From Heterostelium album PN500 (taxonomy: Eukaryota; Evosea; Eumycetozoa; Acytosteliales; Acytosteliaceae), in the NCBI RefSeq assembly GCF_000004825.1, contig NW_008805063.1:124857-188856 (forward strand): DNA of 64,000 bases. The letters run 5' to 3'. The notes beneath the pieces were generated by a model. It worked only from the letters and a program-made list of their open reading frames with translations. It did not search any database and was not told the DNA's origin. Positions within the stretch are counted from its first letter, which is position 1. Each line of letters opens with the position of its first letter. Shown here one piece after another: positions 1 to 11,753 of this stretch. The position numbers were made by a program, and so were the translations under genes.

Positions 1-447
1 CAGGTTGAGATATTCAACAACACAACAATTGTACCACGGTTTTTATTGTGACTAGTAATTTAACTTCAACTAAAGACCAGGCAGGGAAATGATATCTGTT
101 CTATGTTCTACTCCTTAGGTTGGGACCACCAGGATACCACTTCAGATGGAGGGCTAAGAAAGTCACAACCGGCTGTTAGACGGATGAATGGAATGTTGCT
201 GTGATTATATCCTCCCTATAACAAACACTTTTATAACAGCAAACTTATCACCTCTAAGTCATCTGCTTACCTAGAACATCATATTACAGATAAAAAACAA
301 TTCAGTTTTTAATTTCTATTATTATTAATATCAATTTAAATGAGAGCACCATGCAATAGTAAAAGTCATTTCTGCCGCCCCTACTCTCTCCGATTGTTTT
401 TGTAAAGTAGAAAATAAAAAACTATTGTTTAATTAAGGTGATTTTAT
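1..447. other. Unassigned segment with a GC-richer core
   Basis: No gene can be supported here. Bases of roughly 60-230 are clearly richer in G+C than the surrounding DNA and look like transcribed sequence. Short open stretches of about 35-45 codons exist on both strands, with no convincing start. On the minus strand a GTAAGC donor-like site (about 268-273) and a TTATAG acceptor-like site (about 220-225) could bound an intron. This may be the end of a gene lying to the left or a non-coding RNA; I cannot tell which. Confidence 0.3.
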
Positions 448-1467
448 TTAAATATTCACATCTTGTACTTCTACCGGAAGAACTTGAAGTGTTTCTTTCC
501 ATAATCTTTCTAATAAAGCTTGACCTTCTTCACCATCCAACAAAGCATTTACTTTTGCTGGTTTACAAGCAGAGAAATAGATACCATTTTCAATTCCACT
601 TTCAACACCGTAATCGACACTGGTTGCTGCTAAAATAGTTGTTTTTGATCCTTCCTCTGGTGTTCTTGCAATAATATAACTTAAAACTGTATTGAGTGTC
701 TTGAAAGCAAGTTTAGACAACCATGATTTATCATCTTTTAAACCGAGGTCTGATGTAACCATTCCAGGGTTGATAGAGTAGACCGAAATCTTTTTATCTT
801 CTGCTTGGTTTGATTCTTGAAGGTGTTTCGCCAGACTCTTTGTAAACATAACATTCATCAACTTTGATATCGAGTATCTATCGAATCCAACTATCAAATT
901 TGGGTCATCCATTGCCTTGATAATATTGGGTTTATCTTTTACTGAAAAGTTGGTCCAAAGATGAACTTCCGATGCCAAATTAATGATTCTTGGATAAACA
1001 TTATTCTCAAGTGCAGTCTTTCTTATCACTGGCAGCAGTAGCAATGTCAACAGCGTAGTTCCAAGATGATTTGTTCCATACATTGTTTCATGTCCATCCT
1101 TTGTCAACGAGAAAGGCATGTTTCCACCGAGTCCGGCATTGTTTATCAGTATGTGAAGTGGCAATGAAGAATCTTGAAATCTCTTTGCAAATGATTTAAT
1201 TGATTCAAACGAAGAAATATCTAATTGCCACGCCTCAATAGCTACACCATTATCATTTTGTAGTTTGGAGATTGCTTCTTTAGCTTTCTCCATATTTCTA
1301 CAAGCCATAATAATTCTCTCTGGATTCATCTTTAGAAGATGTTGAACAGTTGCAAAACCAATTCCAATATTACTTCCAGTGACAATGATCACCTTTCCTT
1401 TGAGATCAACTGGATTGAAATGAAGTTTAGTGTATTGGTCAACGAGAAATTGTTTAACTGATTGCAT
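448..1467 (-). CDS. Short-chain dehydrogenase/reductase (retinol dehydrogenase/WWOX-like)
   Basis: This intronless 339-residue protein is a classical NAD(P)-dependent short-chain dehydrogenase. Visible motifs are the Rossmann cofactor loop TGSNIGIG (residues 30-37), the NNAG motif (109-112), a catalytic Ser in NLASEVH (about 166) and the active-site YSISK (198-202). The extended loop between the Ser and Tyr motifs is typical of the retinol dehydrogenase/WW-domain oxidoreductase branch, which oxidises or reduces lipid alcohols and ketones. The substrate cannot be read from the sequence. The ATG at 1467 is followed by an amphipathic N-terminus and no clear signal peptide. The catalytic set is complete, so the enzyme is expected to be active. 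It is transcribed leftwards, like the MIC60 gene upstream. Confidence 0.9.
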   Translation of the reverse strand: MQSVKQFLVDQYTKLHFNPVDLKGKVIIVTGSNIGIGFATVQHLLKMNPERIIMACRNMEKAKEAISKLQNDNGVAIEAWQLDISSFESIKSFAKRFQDSSLPLHILINNAGLGGNMPFSLTKDGHETMYGTNHLGTTLLTLLLLPVIRKTALENNVYPRIINLASEVHLWTNFSVKDKPNIIKAMDDPNLIVGFDRYSISKLMNVMFTKSLAKHLQESNQAEDKKISVYSINPGMVTSDLGLKDDKSWLSKLAFKTLNTVLSYIIARTPEEGSKTTILAATSVDYGVESGIENGIYFSACKPAKVNALLDGEEGQALLERLWKETLQVLPVEVQDVNI

Positions 1468-2123
1468 TATTATAATATATAAATTTAGAAAAAGAAAAAA
1501 AATATAAATTTTGATTTTATTTAAAGTTTAAGTTTTTGTTTATTTGATGATTATTAGTTTGATGGTTAAATCATTTGAAATAACAAGTTTATATACTTTT
1601 TTGGTTTCCTAAATAATCGACGGTTTAGATTCACCAGGTCAAAAAAAACCATCAAAATTAAACCTCTTCAAAGAATAAAGTGTGGTTAAAAAAAATTAAC
1701 AAAAAATAATGATTAAAATGACATAATTTCATCGGGTAGACGAAAATTTAATCATACACAACATTGTACAAACCATTAAGTATTGTACAATGATTAATGA
1801 ACATCACCCCATTTTTTAAATTTTATAAATCTAAAATAATATATTTTAAATTATTTATTATCTTTTAGTATAGATAATAATGATAATAAAGATTGTTGTT
1901 GTTATTGTTATAAATTAATTCAAGTTCATCATAATGATTCATTCTTATTAAAAGAAAAATGTGTAGATAAGTTAACTTAAGATTAATAATAATATCGTTG
2001 AATTCTACTTTAATATAAAATTGATTTCATAAAAATAACCATATTGTGGTTATAATGATAATACGACAGTAACATTTAGTTTAAAAGAAAAAAGCAATTT
2101 TTTTAATTTATTTATTTTATAAT
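1468..2123. other. Intergenic A/T-rich promoter region of the dehydrogenase gene
   Basis: This spacer separates the 3' end of MIC60 from the start of the dehydrogenase gene and should hold the dehydrogenase promoter. It contains no open frame worth reporting. The one clear structure is an inverted repeat at 1762-1792, listed separately. Confidence 0.5.
1762..1792. promoter_or_regulatory. 10-bp perfect inverted repeat, each arm centred on TTGTACAA
   Basis: CATTGTACAA (1762-1771) and TTGTACAATG (1783-1792) are perfect reverse complements separated by 11 bases, and each arm holds the palindrome TTGTACAA. It lies about 300 bp upstream of the dehydrogenase start. This is the shape of a dimeric protein-binding site, but chance occurrence in A/T-rich DNA is possible. 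Confidence 0.3.
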
Positions 2124-4230
2124 TTAATCTTCTCTTTTGATATCGTTTGAAATTTGAGATAATTTAGATTCCAATAATTTAACGAGATTGTCCATCATTA
2201 CTCTCTCGCGGGCTGTTGAAATCCATTGCTGTGTGAGCTCGTTGATCTTCTCGTTGTTCTTTGAGATCGATTCGACTTCTTTGATGGCACTCGGTAGGTT
2301 TCCTTGTTTCAAGAACTCCTCTGCACGCGCCAAAGTAGAGTCAGTGTCACTACCCTCGACCATTCCTTTCTCTGGTACGATCAGCTTCGATGCCACCTTG
2401 GAGAGAGCTTTACCAAGCAGTGACTGATCGTTGGGCAACAGCGACACCTCACGTGCTTCCTCTGCCAACCGGTTGAATTGCTCCTTCAACTGGTGAACGC
2501 TAGCAACGCCGCGACTCTGTAGTCCGGCGGGCATCTTTGAGAGCATCACCTTGAGCAGTTCGTCGTAGTTAGCGATGTCCTTGAGAGTCTGATATTGCTG
2601 GGCGAATGGAGTGTTTCCGGCTGCTTTGTTCATCGCCTTCTTCAACTCCACAAGAGCAATGGTCATAGTGCTAATCAAACGCTTCTCAAACTCGCTGTTC
2701 TCAATGGCTTTCTGCTGAGAATTAAAGATACCGGTGAGATTCTCACGCTGCTTCTGTACACTCGCTGCCAAAGTATGATAGTTTTGCTCTAGACTCTCTC
2801 TAAAGTGACTCTCCATATCCTCCAACTTCTTCAGCGCCTCACCACTGATATACTTTAGATTATCATCTACCTTTTCACTATACAATTGTTTGAACTTCTC
2901 CTCTGTCGATTCGAAATATGATTTCTCCATTTCCTTTATCTTTTCTATTTCATCTTTTAGTTTAATCTAAAAACATAACAAAAAAACATTAATCATTAAT
3001 ATACATATATATATATATGTAAAGAAATTCTTTGGATAGTAATTACATACATTTTCTTCTAAAAGTGATCTAATTTGTGAGATATATTGTTCTTCCATTA
3101 ATTTCAATGCTTTATCGATTGGTGTTTCTTCTACTGCCACTATTGCTGATTCCAATGGTGTTTGTGATTCAGATGATGTTTCTGGCTCTACCTCCAAGAC
3201 AGTCAGATCTTCACCGATTGGGACTATTTCAAATTTGTTATGTTGTGGGCTATTTTCATGCAGATGTGAGATCGATTCCTCAATGGCATTCTCTACGATT
3301 CCAATCTTCTTGTAGATTTCATCTTCAATACCAACGGCCAACTCTGTCAGATTCTCGATAATATCAGCTCTGGCTTGTTGCTGTTTACTTTGCTCGGTTG
3401 TAACACTATCACTGTCTGTATTAGATTGTGAAACAACATCGTTATTCAATGAAACTACCACCGATGTTGTGTCATTGTCTTCCTCTTGATTAATAGGTGC
3501 ACCACTTGCAGTCAATCTAATCTCTGGTAGCTCTTCGTTAGCATTCTGCTGTTGAACAATACTTTTAATCTCTGATTTAGTTGGTAGTGATGTGACGGCT
3601 ACACTCTCTACCGAAGTATCTGTTTCATTTGGTTGTACCAATTGATCTTGTAATCGTTTGATTTGAGTTGAGTCTGCCTCTGTAGCTGTAGCTGTCTGTG
3701 GTGATTGCTCTTTCAAATTCTCAACCAACTGGTTATATTTATCGAAAGTATCTTTACTAACACCCAACTTGCTTGAAAACATATAATTCTCATTGCCCAA
3801 GTATTGATAGTAGAAATAGGCACCACCCACCAGTGTCGAACCAACCGTAGCAGCAATTAAATATCTTTTAAATGTTTGAAATCCTGTTGGTCCTGTTTTA
3901 TTATTATTACTATTATTATTGTTGTTGTTGTTGCTGTTATTACTACTACTATTACTATTATTATTACTATTGTTATTTATCTTCGTAGTAGTTGCAGTAT
4001 TGTTGGTATTGTTTCCAGTTGAAAGCTTTACATTGGAAGTAGGACCAACATTGACATTGGGTGGTTTTGAATTGGATGTTGAATAAGATACCAATCTATT
4101 CAATGTAATCCTGGTAGTCGGTCGATATAACTAAATAAATATTTATTTATGATTAATATTATTATTTATAAAAATTAATAAATATTATTAAAAAAAATAG
4201 TTACTGTACCTTTCTAAAATTTGATAACAT
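2124..4230 (-). CDS. mic60: MICOS subunit MIC60 (mitofilin)
   Basis: Three exons join in frame: 4210-4230, 3051-4130 and 2124-2966, giving about 647 residues. Tiny exon 1 (MLSNFRK) joins LYRPTTRITLNRL to make a basic, Ser/Thr-rich mitochondrial presequence. A long Asn/Ser linker and one membrane segment follow (about residues 97-114, YLIAATVGSTLVGGAYFY). The middle is acidic, and exon 3 begins a coiled coil that runs into the mitofilin C-terminal region (ending KLSQISNDIKRED). This is the family's order: inner-membrane anchor, coiled coil in the intermembrane space, C-terminal mitofilin domain. MIC60 shapes crista junctions and contacts the outer membrane. A later in-frame TTG near 4103 is not the start, because the upstream exon supplies an ATG and the targeting signal. 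Confidence 0.85.
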
Positions 4231-5737
4231 TCTTTATTCTTTTGTATATAAAGACTATTTCTAAATTTATTGAAAATTATATATAATTCTTAAAGTTAAA
4301 CAATTGATAATTAATTGTTGTCAAAAAAAAAATTGAACATTCATTATGCAGATCTTATTGCATTTTAAAAAGTTGGACAAAAAAAAAAAAAAAAAAGTTA
4401 TCAGGGTCACAACCCAGCTAAGAGTTTATTCATTATATCAAAGTTCTGTGCTTTTAGTTGCATTAATAAATAATATATATACACTGTTGTTACTTGATCA
4501 TTTCAACAACAATTATTTTTTCTAATAAAAACAAAGTAGTTGAAATAAAAAAAACTAAAATTGAATTATTTATTATAAATTTTTTTATTTTTATTTTTTT
4601 TAATTTTTTTTTTTTAGAGATAATAATAAAAGCTATTACTTGCAACTGAAGTTGCTGGTTTGTTGAAAAAAGCAACAAAAAAATTTTGAATTTTTTTTAC
4701 AAACAAAAAAATTTTTGGTTTGTTTTTTTTTTTTTTCTATTGACACTCAATCCATGTGTTTTTTTTTTCTGGTTGTCGGTTGTTGTTTGTAGTCAATGAA
4801 ACTAAAAAGTTAGTTAATTTAGTTACTCTTTTATTAATATTTATTTATTTTTACAACAACAACAATAACAACAATAACATCAAGCAGCAATAACATTAAC
4901 AAACATTAATATATAAACTCTATTATATTTGCAAAGATAATTAATTAGATATTTATAATAGTAGTTGAATTCACCATCATCATCATCATCTTCACATCAA
5001 CATCATCATCAACAACAACAACATCATCTGTATAGTTTGTTTGATAGTATAAAGATATTAGCTAATCATCAACAACAACAACAACATTATTGTAAAGAAT
5101 TATATATATTTTCGAAAATATATCAAATTGTTATAACTAAAAGGGAATGAATTTATATTTTAAAACTAAAGAAACATAACTAGTTAAATAATCAAATATA
5201 CAACACAGCACAACATAGCATAACTTATTATAACAACAATATAATCATAAATACACAGGTAAGTTTGAACTTAAGAAAATCAATAATACAATAAATATAA
5301 CTATCAACAACAGTATCATATAATACAATCGCAATAACTATATAACTAAAAACAGCAGCGACAGTGTAATCAATACAAATTGTAATCAACTATATAACTA
5401 TAAACACTTATATAAGTTGTTTATCAATTTATGATTATAATAAATAAATATATTGAATAAATAAATAAATAAATAATAAATAAATATATCGAATAAATAA
5501 ATAAATAAATAAAACAAAATAAATAAAAATAAAAAATTAAATAAAAACAAAAAATAAAAATAAAAAATAAAAAAAAAACACAAATAACAACATCAACATA
5601 CATACTAAAGTCAATTGTTTGTTTGTTGACTCAATAAATAAATATAAAAAATAAATATAAAAAAATAAAAATATTAATATTAGATATTTGTTAATCTACA
5701 TAGATATATAGATATAGATATAGATAGATAGAGATAG
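4231..5737 (+). promoter_or_regulatory. Upstream/5'-leader region of the PHD-SET gene
   Basis: Poly-T and poly-A runs at 4321-4750 are followed from about 4850 by CAA/ACA-rich sequence typical of a dictyostelid transcribed leader. A CAT/CAA-rich stretch at 4965-5150 reads as a His/Gln run but has no ATG. ACACAG followed by GTAAGTTTG at about 5253-5267 is a strong 5' splice site. A leader intron running towards the GATATAG-rich sequence near 5700-5730 is therefore plausible. No protein gene is seen. Confidence 0.4.
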
Positions 5738-8700
5738 ATGAGCACTACAGAAGAAAACAAGAGAGGAAGAAAGTCGATTGCACGAAGAGCTCTACCAAAG
5801 GGTATTTTAGATCAATCACCACCGATCAACTCTGAATCGACGACCAACTCTGTACTTTTTAAATCGTTAGACTTTGGTAGTTTCTTTGGTTCGATCAAGC
5901 TCGACACCTCACCGAGTATACCCACCACCACCCTCTCAATATTACCTCTTACACCATCATCAACATCACTAACTTCACACAATGCCACTAGTACGACCAC
6001 CGTGGTGCCACCCTCTCCTCAAATTCACAGCAGCAACAACACAAAAGAAACAAATCATAGCAGTAGTAGTAAAGACAAAGATAAAGAAACACTCCTCCTG
6101 AAAGAAAAAGAAAAAGAGAAGGAAAAAGAAAAAGAAAAAGAGAAAGAGAAGGAAAAAGAAAAAGAAAAAGAAGCACAATTACTAAGAGAAAAAGAGAAAG
6201 AAAAGGAAAGGAGAAAGAGAAAGAGAAGGAAAAGAAAGGGAGAGAGAAGAAAAAGAAAAAGAAAAGGAAAGGCATTTGCTGTTGGAAAAAGAGAAAGAGA
6301 AAGAAAAAGATAGAGGTATAGATATAAAGACAGAAAAAGATGTAAATTCAACGAATAGTAGTAATTCACAAACGGCATCGTCAGCATCAACACCGACTCA
6401 ATTCCAATCGAATAGCAATACCGGTATTGTTTCAGAGAAAGCTGCCACTCCTTCAACCACTTCAACTACCACCACCACAACAACGACGACGAAATCAGAG
6501 AAGAACAACAAGAATCTAAAGAGTAAAACAGTAGTAGTAGAGAATGGTAGTGATCTACTGAATAACAACAATAATATATCACCAAATCATTCACCTATTT
6601 TAACAAATAATAACAACAATAGTAATAGTTTAAATATAAAAGAATCGTCATCAAAAACAACACAATCAACTTCACAACCACCATCCAATTCAACTACTCC
6701 AAACCATCACGGCGTAGGTTATAACAATAAAGAGTTACCGAAACTACTATTGGAATCAGATTTAATGCTTTCCTCAAAAGTATCTACACATTCCAGTAGT
6801 AGCAGTAGTAGTAGCTCATCGAGTAATCAACCATCGACAACATACGTTGGTCAAGAATCAACTTCAACTACAACAACAACAACAACAACTACAACAACAT
6901 CAACATCTTCAAATTTGAAATCATCAACCGAGTTAAATAAAGAATCAACAGTAACCAAACAATCTACGCCAGTTATTGAAACAGCTGAATCACCAAGAAT
7001 CAAACCAACACGAAAATCAAAGGCAGTAGCAACCGCTGCCACACCAAAATCGAAAAAGCAACAACAGAAAGAACAAAAGGAGAAAGAGCAGCAGCAACAG
7101 AAGGAGCAGAGGGAGAAGGAGAAAGCGGCGGCAGCAGCAGCGGCAGCGGCAATCGACGACGACAAGGACTCCCAGGACAACGACGAAGACGATGACAATA
7201 GCGAATCCACCATTCGTTGTATATGCGCCAACAACATAGATCAGGGTCTGATGATTCAGTGCGAGAAGTGTGATGTCTGGCAACATTCGATTTGCTTTGG
7301 TATCAAGGCTGCACAGTCCGTCCCTAAACACTACTACTGTGAGCTGTGTGTGCCTCGCACCATCAACTGCATCTGCCAGAAGAAAGATGCCGTCGGTAAG
7401 ATCACAGAGTGTCTGATGTGCAAGACTTGGTCACATATCGCATGTCTGCCGAAATCGATTGCCGACCCATTCATTTGTTCGAGTTGTGAGAAACTCGATA
7501 ACTTGGAGTCCAACATTGAGTACGAAGAGAAAGAGACAGCTGGCAGTGGCAGCGGTAACAGCAACAACAACAACAGCAGCAACAGTGGAAGTGGCAGCGG
7601 TGGAACCACCACCACGACCAAGAGAGCAAAGCGTCGTTCCACCGGCTACGGAACCAAACGTAAGAAGCCACCAAAGAAAACAGCCACTACTGGCACTCCC
7701 AAAGCGACAGCAACCACCGACAAAGACGGAAAGCTATCGGATTCCACCGGTGGTATTGCTAATGGTGCCACCTCTGAGGTTGCCAAAGACGAAGATACTT
7801 TGATGACGGACGACGCTGCCGACGGTCAGTCTGGAAGCAACACACCGGTACTCGCAGACTCTGCATCGTCATCGCCCCTCTTGAAAGCACTCGACATCAA
7901 AGCACTACAAAAGAACTTCACATTCATCGAAGACGTACTCCCACTTGAAATCATCAAAAAGTCATTCAACTCTATTCAATATCCAAAGGAATCCGACCTA
8001 TTCATTAGTTCTCTCGAGTTATTCGCATTTGTAGAATCATTGGTTTTAAGAGAAAGTTTTTCAGTAAGCATAATTTCTTAAACATTCATCAAGTTTTCAA
8101 TTCTTATCTAATCAATTTTATTAATTTAATTTAGGATGATTATAATCTGAGGAAATCAAGGATATCAAATATTAATAATAGTAGTAATAATAGTAAAAAG
8201 TGTATAAACAATTTGGATGTTAATGATAATTTGATGTTTCAAAAGTATTGTTTGGTATTCGCAAAGCAATCAACAACTTCAAGTCAGAGAGATAGTATAA
8301 AGAAAGCAATTTCGTTGTTGTTGGAGTTGTCCGAAGATACTGTAACAGCCTATATGATTCAATATGCACAAGAGTTGTTGAACACTTTGAATGAATGCGC
8401 CAAATCCGAAGTTAACAACAACAACAACAATAATGGCAACAGTAACAACGACAGTAACAATACCAACAACAATTCATTTAAACAAATTACTTCCAATCAA
8501 TATAGTTCAAAGTCTACTTTTGCCGTTGATAGTATCGATCAGCCATTCTATAGCACTCATTTTGAAATAAGGTTGCCACATCCACCGAAAGCATTCTTGT
8601 CGCCCTCATTGAAAATCATTAGTTCTCCGCTAAAGTCACCGCTGCAGCACCAACAACAACCACCAACACCCAAGATCCTCGCTACCGTCGATATCGAAGC

Positions 8701-10709
8701 GAATCAACTCATTGACGAGTACACCGGTGTTGTCTGTAGCGCCACTGACGTGTTGGCAGACTGTGCCGACGCCCACAGCTACCTTCTCAACGGTATGCCA
8801 TCGCCGTTTGTCTTGTTTTTCCAGACACCAAAGAGTGTCGCCAGCAGCTTCTGTATAGACGCGCGCCAGCAAGGTTCGATCCTCAGATATATACGCCGCT
8901 CGTGTGCTCCCAACTCGCGCATTCAATACACAATGGTCGATGGTGGCGAAGTCAGAGCGGCACTGTTCTCGCGTGCATCGCTCGAGTCGCAGCAAGAGAT
9001 AACCATCGCGTTCGACTATGCCTACCAATCGCTAAAGACACCAGTTTCATGTGCATGCGGTACCTATTGTTGTCCAGTTCAGAATTGGTTCAATGAAAGA
9101 GCTTCATTGGCCATCGCTTTGTTGGAATCTCTGGGTATGCCCGTCGATGAAAAGATCAAGAAACGTGAGGCTGCACGCAAAGAACAGCTTCTGGCGGCGG
9201 AAACCAACCTTTTCATTCCAACAAAGAAGCGACATCTCGATGACTCGACCGACCAGACAAAGAAATCAAAGCGTAGACTCGATGATCTCTCGCCACTCGT
9301 CAAAGAGGAGCAGTTCGGTGCCACTGACGACGGTATGGATATTTCACCAATGAAATCATCATCATCGCCACACAAATCACGTGAAGACATCGACGGATCG
9401 GTCAGTTCAACACCATCGAAATTCGCAGGTAAAAAAGCATGGTTAGCTGAATTCAAACAGAAAGAACAACGTGAAGCTGAACATTCACCAACAACAACAA
9501 CATCAACCAATATATCAATGAATGGAGTTGGAGGAGATAAATCAACATCATCGTCATCATTATCATCCAAAGAAAAAGATAACAACAATAATATTCATAA
9601 TAATAATAATTTGGAAGAAGAAGAAGGTTCTTTACCTGATCAACTCAATGATAATCCTCATAGTGGAAGAAGAAATAATGATATGAGAAATGACTACTAC
9701 GATAGAGACAGAGGCGATAGGGATAGAGACAGAGATAGAGATAGAGATAGAGACGACCAATTCAAGAGTGGAGGACTGTCACGTTCGGTAAACTACACAC
9801 CCTCTTCACCGAGTCAGTCGCCGCTGATGCGAGGTGGACTGACCTCTTCTCTAGGAAACTTTCGTGATCCTATCGATCAACCCTATCGTCTCTCCAGAGA
9901 GCGTAGTGAAAGTCGTGACCGTGATCGTGAATGGGACCGTGACAGCAACCGACGCGATAAACCCGAGTTTATTCGTGATCGTATGGAGCGTGAACGTGAA
10001 TTCAACAGAGGTGGTAGTGGTGGCGGCAGCAGCTGGACCAACATCTACCACGACCGCGACAACTACGAAGGCAGTGGTGGTGGTGGAAGCGGACCAATGA
10101 GAGGAGGCGACCGAAGATTCCCTCGTGGCTATCGTGGCGGTGACAGATCGCCTCCCGACCACTGGGATAACCAATCATTTAGAAAGTCATCGGGCTGGGA
10201 CATAGGAAATCGTCATCGTGGTGATCATCCCTACGAGAGAAATCAATACCGTAGTCAGTCTGGCAGCTATGAGCGTGGTGGAGGTGGCGGTGGTGGCGGC
10301 GGCAATGAAATGAGATCTGGCTGGGACAGAAGACCACAAGGTGGATATCCCCATCGCAATGGATTCTCGCCACCCTTGTCACACCACGGTGGATACCCAG
10401 ACCAAGAACCTTATGAAAGTCCGTACAAGTCTGGTGGCAACGGCAGTAACATTGCACCGAAATCACCGACACTCAACAATGAAACACCGAGCAAGTACAC
10501 CAGCGGTGGATTGGTGCGTGGTGGAATCTCTGGTCAACAACCTCCATCGCCACAAAATCATTACAATGGATCGATGGACCCTGAAGAAGGTGACTGGAAT
10601 AGAAGAAACTATATGGTATGTATATCCTATCTAGTTAATTATTATCACATTACATATATTCTAATACTAACTTCTCTCAATTATTCCATTTTAGAAACGA
10701 AGAAATTAA
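5738..10709 (+). CDS. PHD-PHD-SET chromatin protein, MLL5/SETD5/Set3-like (frame break in exon 1)
   Basis: Exons 5738-8063, 8135-10615 and 10695-10709 encode about 1,600 residues if the frame break near 6186-6260 is ignored. After low-complexity Lys/Glu, Ser/Thr and Asn tracts come two PHD fingers (about residues 492-540, CICANN..CEKCDVWQH; and 545-590, CICQKK..CLMCKTWSH). A SET domain follows (about 957-1088), then Arg/Asp repeats and a Gly/Arg-rich tail ending in NYMKRRN. The SET core reads YIRRSCAPN where active enzymes have NHSC.PN. It continues EITIAFDYAY and a CACGTYCCP post-SET-like cluster. This RRSC form matches MLL5, SETD5, UpSET and yeast Set3, whose SET domains are regarded as non-catalytic. 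I infer a reader/scaffold, probably of a histone deacetylase complex. Confidence 0.8.
6186..6260 (+). other. Purine-only tract where the PHD-SET reading frame changes
   Basis: The frame from ATG 5738 encodes alternating Lys-Glu, then turns to Arg-Lys and ends at 6313. The frame carrying both PHD fingers and the SET domain opens after a TAA at 6183-6185 and reads Glu-Arg/Lys through the same tract. The change must fall in about 6186-6260. The tract has no GT, so a spliceosomal intron starting inside it cannot explain the shift. An insertion/deletion of the A/G repeat, real or from sequencing, is the simplest reading. Confidence 0.75.
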
Positions 10710-11753
10710 ATTTAATTTAAATGTTGTAAATAATCATATCAACTTTTGGTACACCCTTTTTTTAAAAAAAACAATCGATATATCCTCACACGACATAAAT
10801 CGCTTCGACAATACAAAAAAACATTCTCAACCTGTCAATTTGAGACATTTTAATAAATGAAGTCAAATCCTCCCGAATTATTTATAAATTAAACTAGAAT
10901 ATGTTATATTTTACTTGATAGCGATGTTGTTTATTATTTGTTGATAGTATTGTTGAAAGAGATTTTATTTGATTCTACTGTCCTCTTTGAGTTGAATTTT
11001 AATCCATTTTACAAACAAAGAAGAAACATACATCACAAAAAAAAAACATAAACAAAACTTCCAAATACCTAGTAATATTATATTTTTTACTATCTAAGTA
11101 GATTGTATTAAAATTATTTTACAGTTAATCTTTTAAAAACATAGTTCCAGTTGTAGTTCGATTTCTTGTGATACAGGAGTACAATAATCATAATATCTTT
11201 ATCTACTATAAGTTCGTTTGTATATACAGCACAATATGGTAAAGTTGAACCATTTAGATAAAGGTAAAGCATAGGTGGATATGTTTTTTTTTATCTTTTT
11301 AAGTTTGTAATTATTATTGAGACAAAAATTCTCAAAAAGCCAAGTTAGCCACAGAAGGAAGGATATCTATTCTTCAAATTTAAATTGTTCATATAATTTT
11401 GTATAAATTAGAATAATCAAATACAATTATTAAAAAATTATAAAAAAAAATCTATAGATATACTTTAATAAATATAAAATACATATTTTTATCTTTAAAA
11501 ATATTACTTTCATACTTTTTTAGTTTAAAATTATTAAATAATTTTTTGTTCAATGAATGAAAAATAATTATTTTATTTCCTTTTTGGGGAATAAAAACCT
11601 ATTTTCAAATAAAAAATTGATGAATATTAACTAATTATTAATTTATAAATAACTAGTTATTTTTCTTACAAACATTCAATTCAATCTTAAAATTAAAACA
11701 ATTAATTATAACATTTATAAATTATTCAATCAAAGAAAAATAAATATTAAAAA
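10710..11753. other. Intergenic region between the PHD-SET gene and the first ubiquitin-fold gene
   Basis: It holds the 3' flank of the PHD-SET gene and the promoter of the ubiquitin-fold gene. No open frame is seen. The last 90 bp or so are nearly the same as the DNA upstream of the paralogue at 17368 (shared core: TTACAAACATTCAATTCAAT), so the duplication included the promoter. Confidence 0.6.

Noticed and set aside
1-230. Signal recognition particle RNA
   Set aside because: GGGACCACCAGG resembles part of SRP helix 6, but the near-invariant helix 8 element with GGAGCAG is not found nearby.
4965-5150. His/Gln-rich small protein
   Set aside because: It starts at TTG, not ATG, and lies in the A/C-rich leader of the PHD-SET gene; simple CAT/CAA repeats explain the open frame.
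5398-5583. Hydrophobic Phe/Leu/Tyr protein on the minus strand
   Set aside because: It is the complement of an AAATAA/AATAAA repeat in the leader region, not a membrane protein.
5812-6465. Several Phe/Leu/Ser-rich frames on the minus strand
   Set aside because: They mirror the GAAAAAGAG repeat of the PHD-SET exon.
9079-10472. Long frames opposite the PHD-SET C-terminus
   Set aside because: They are antisense to RD, RGG and GGG repeats in the real protein and lack any domain.
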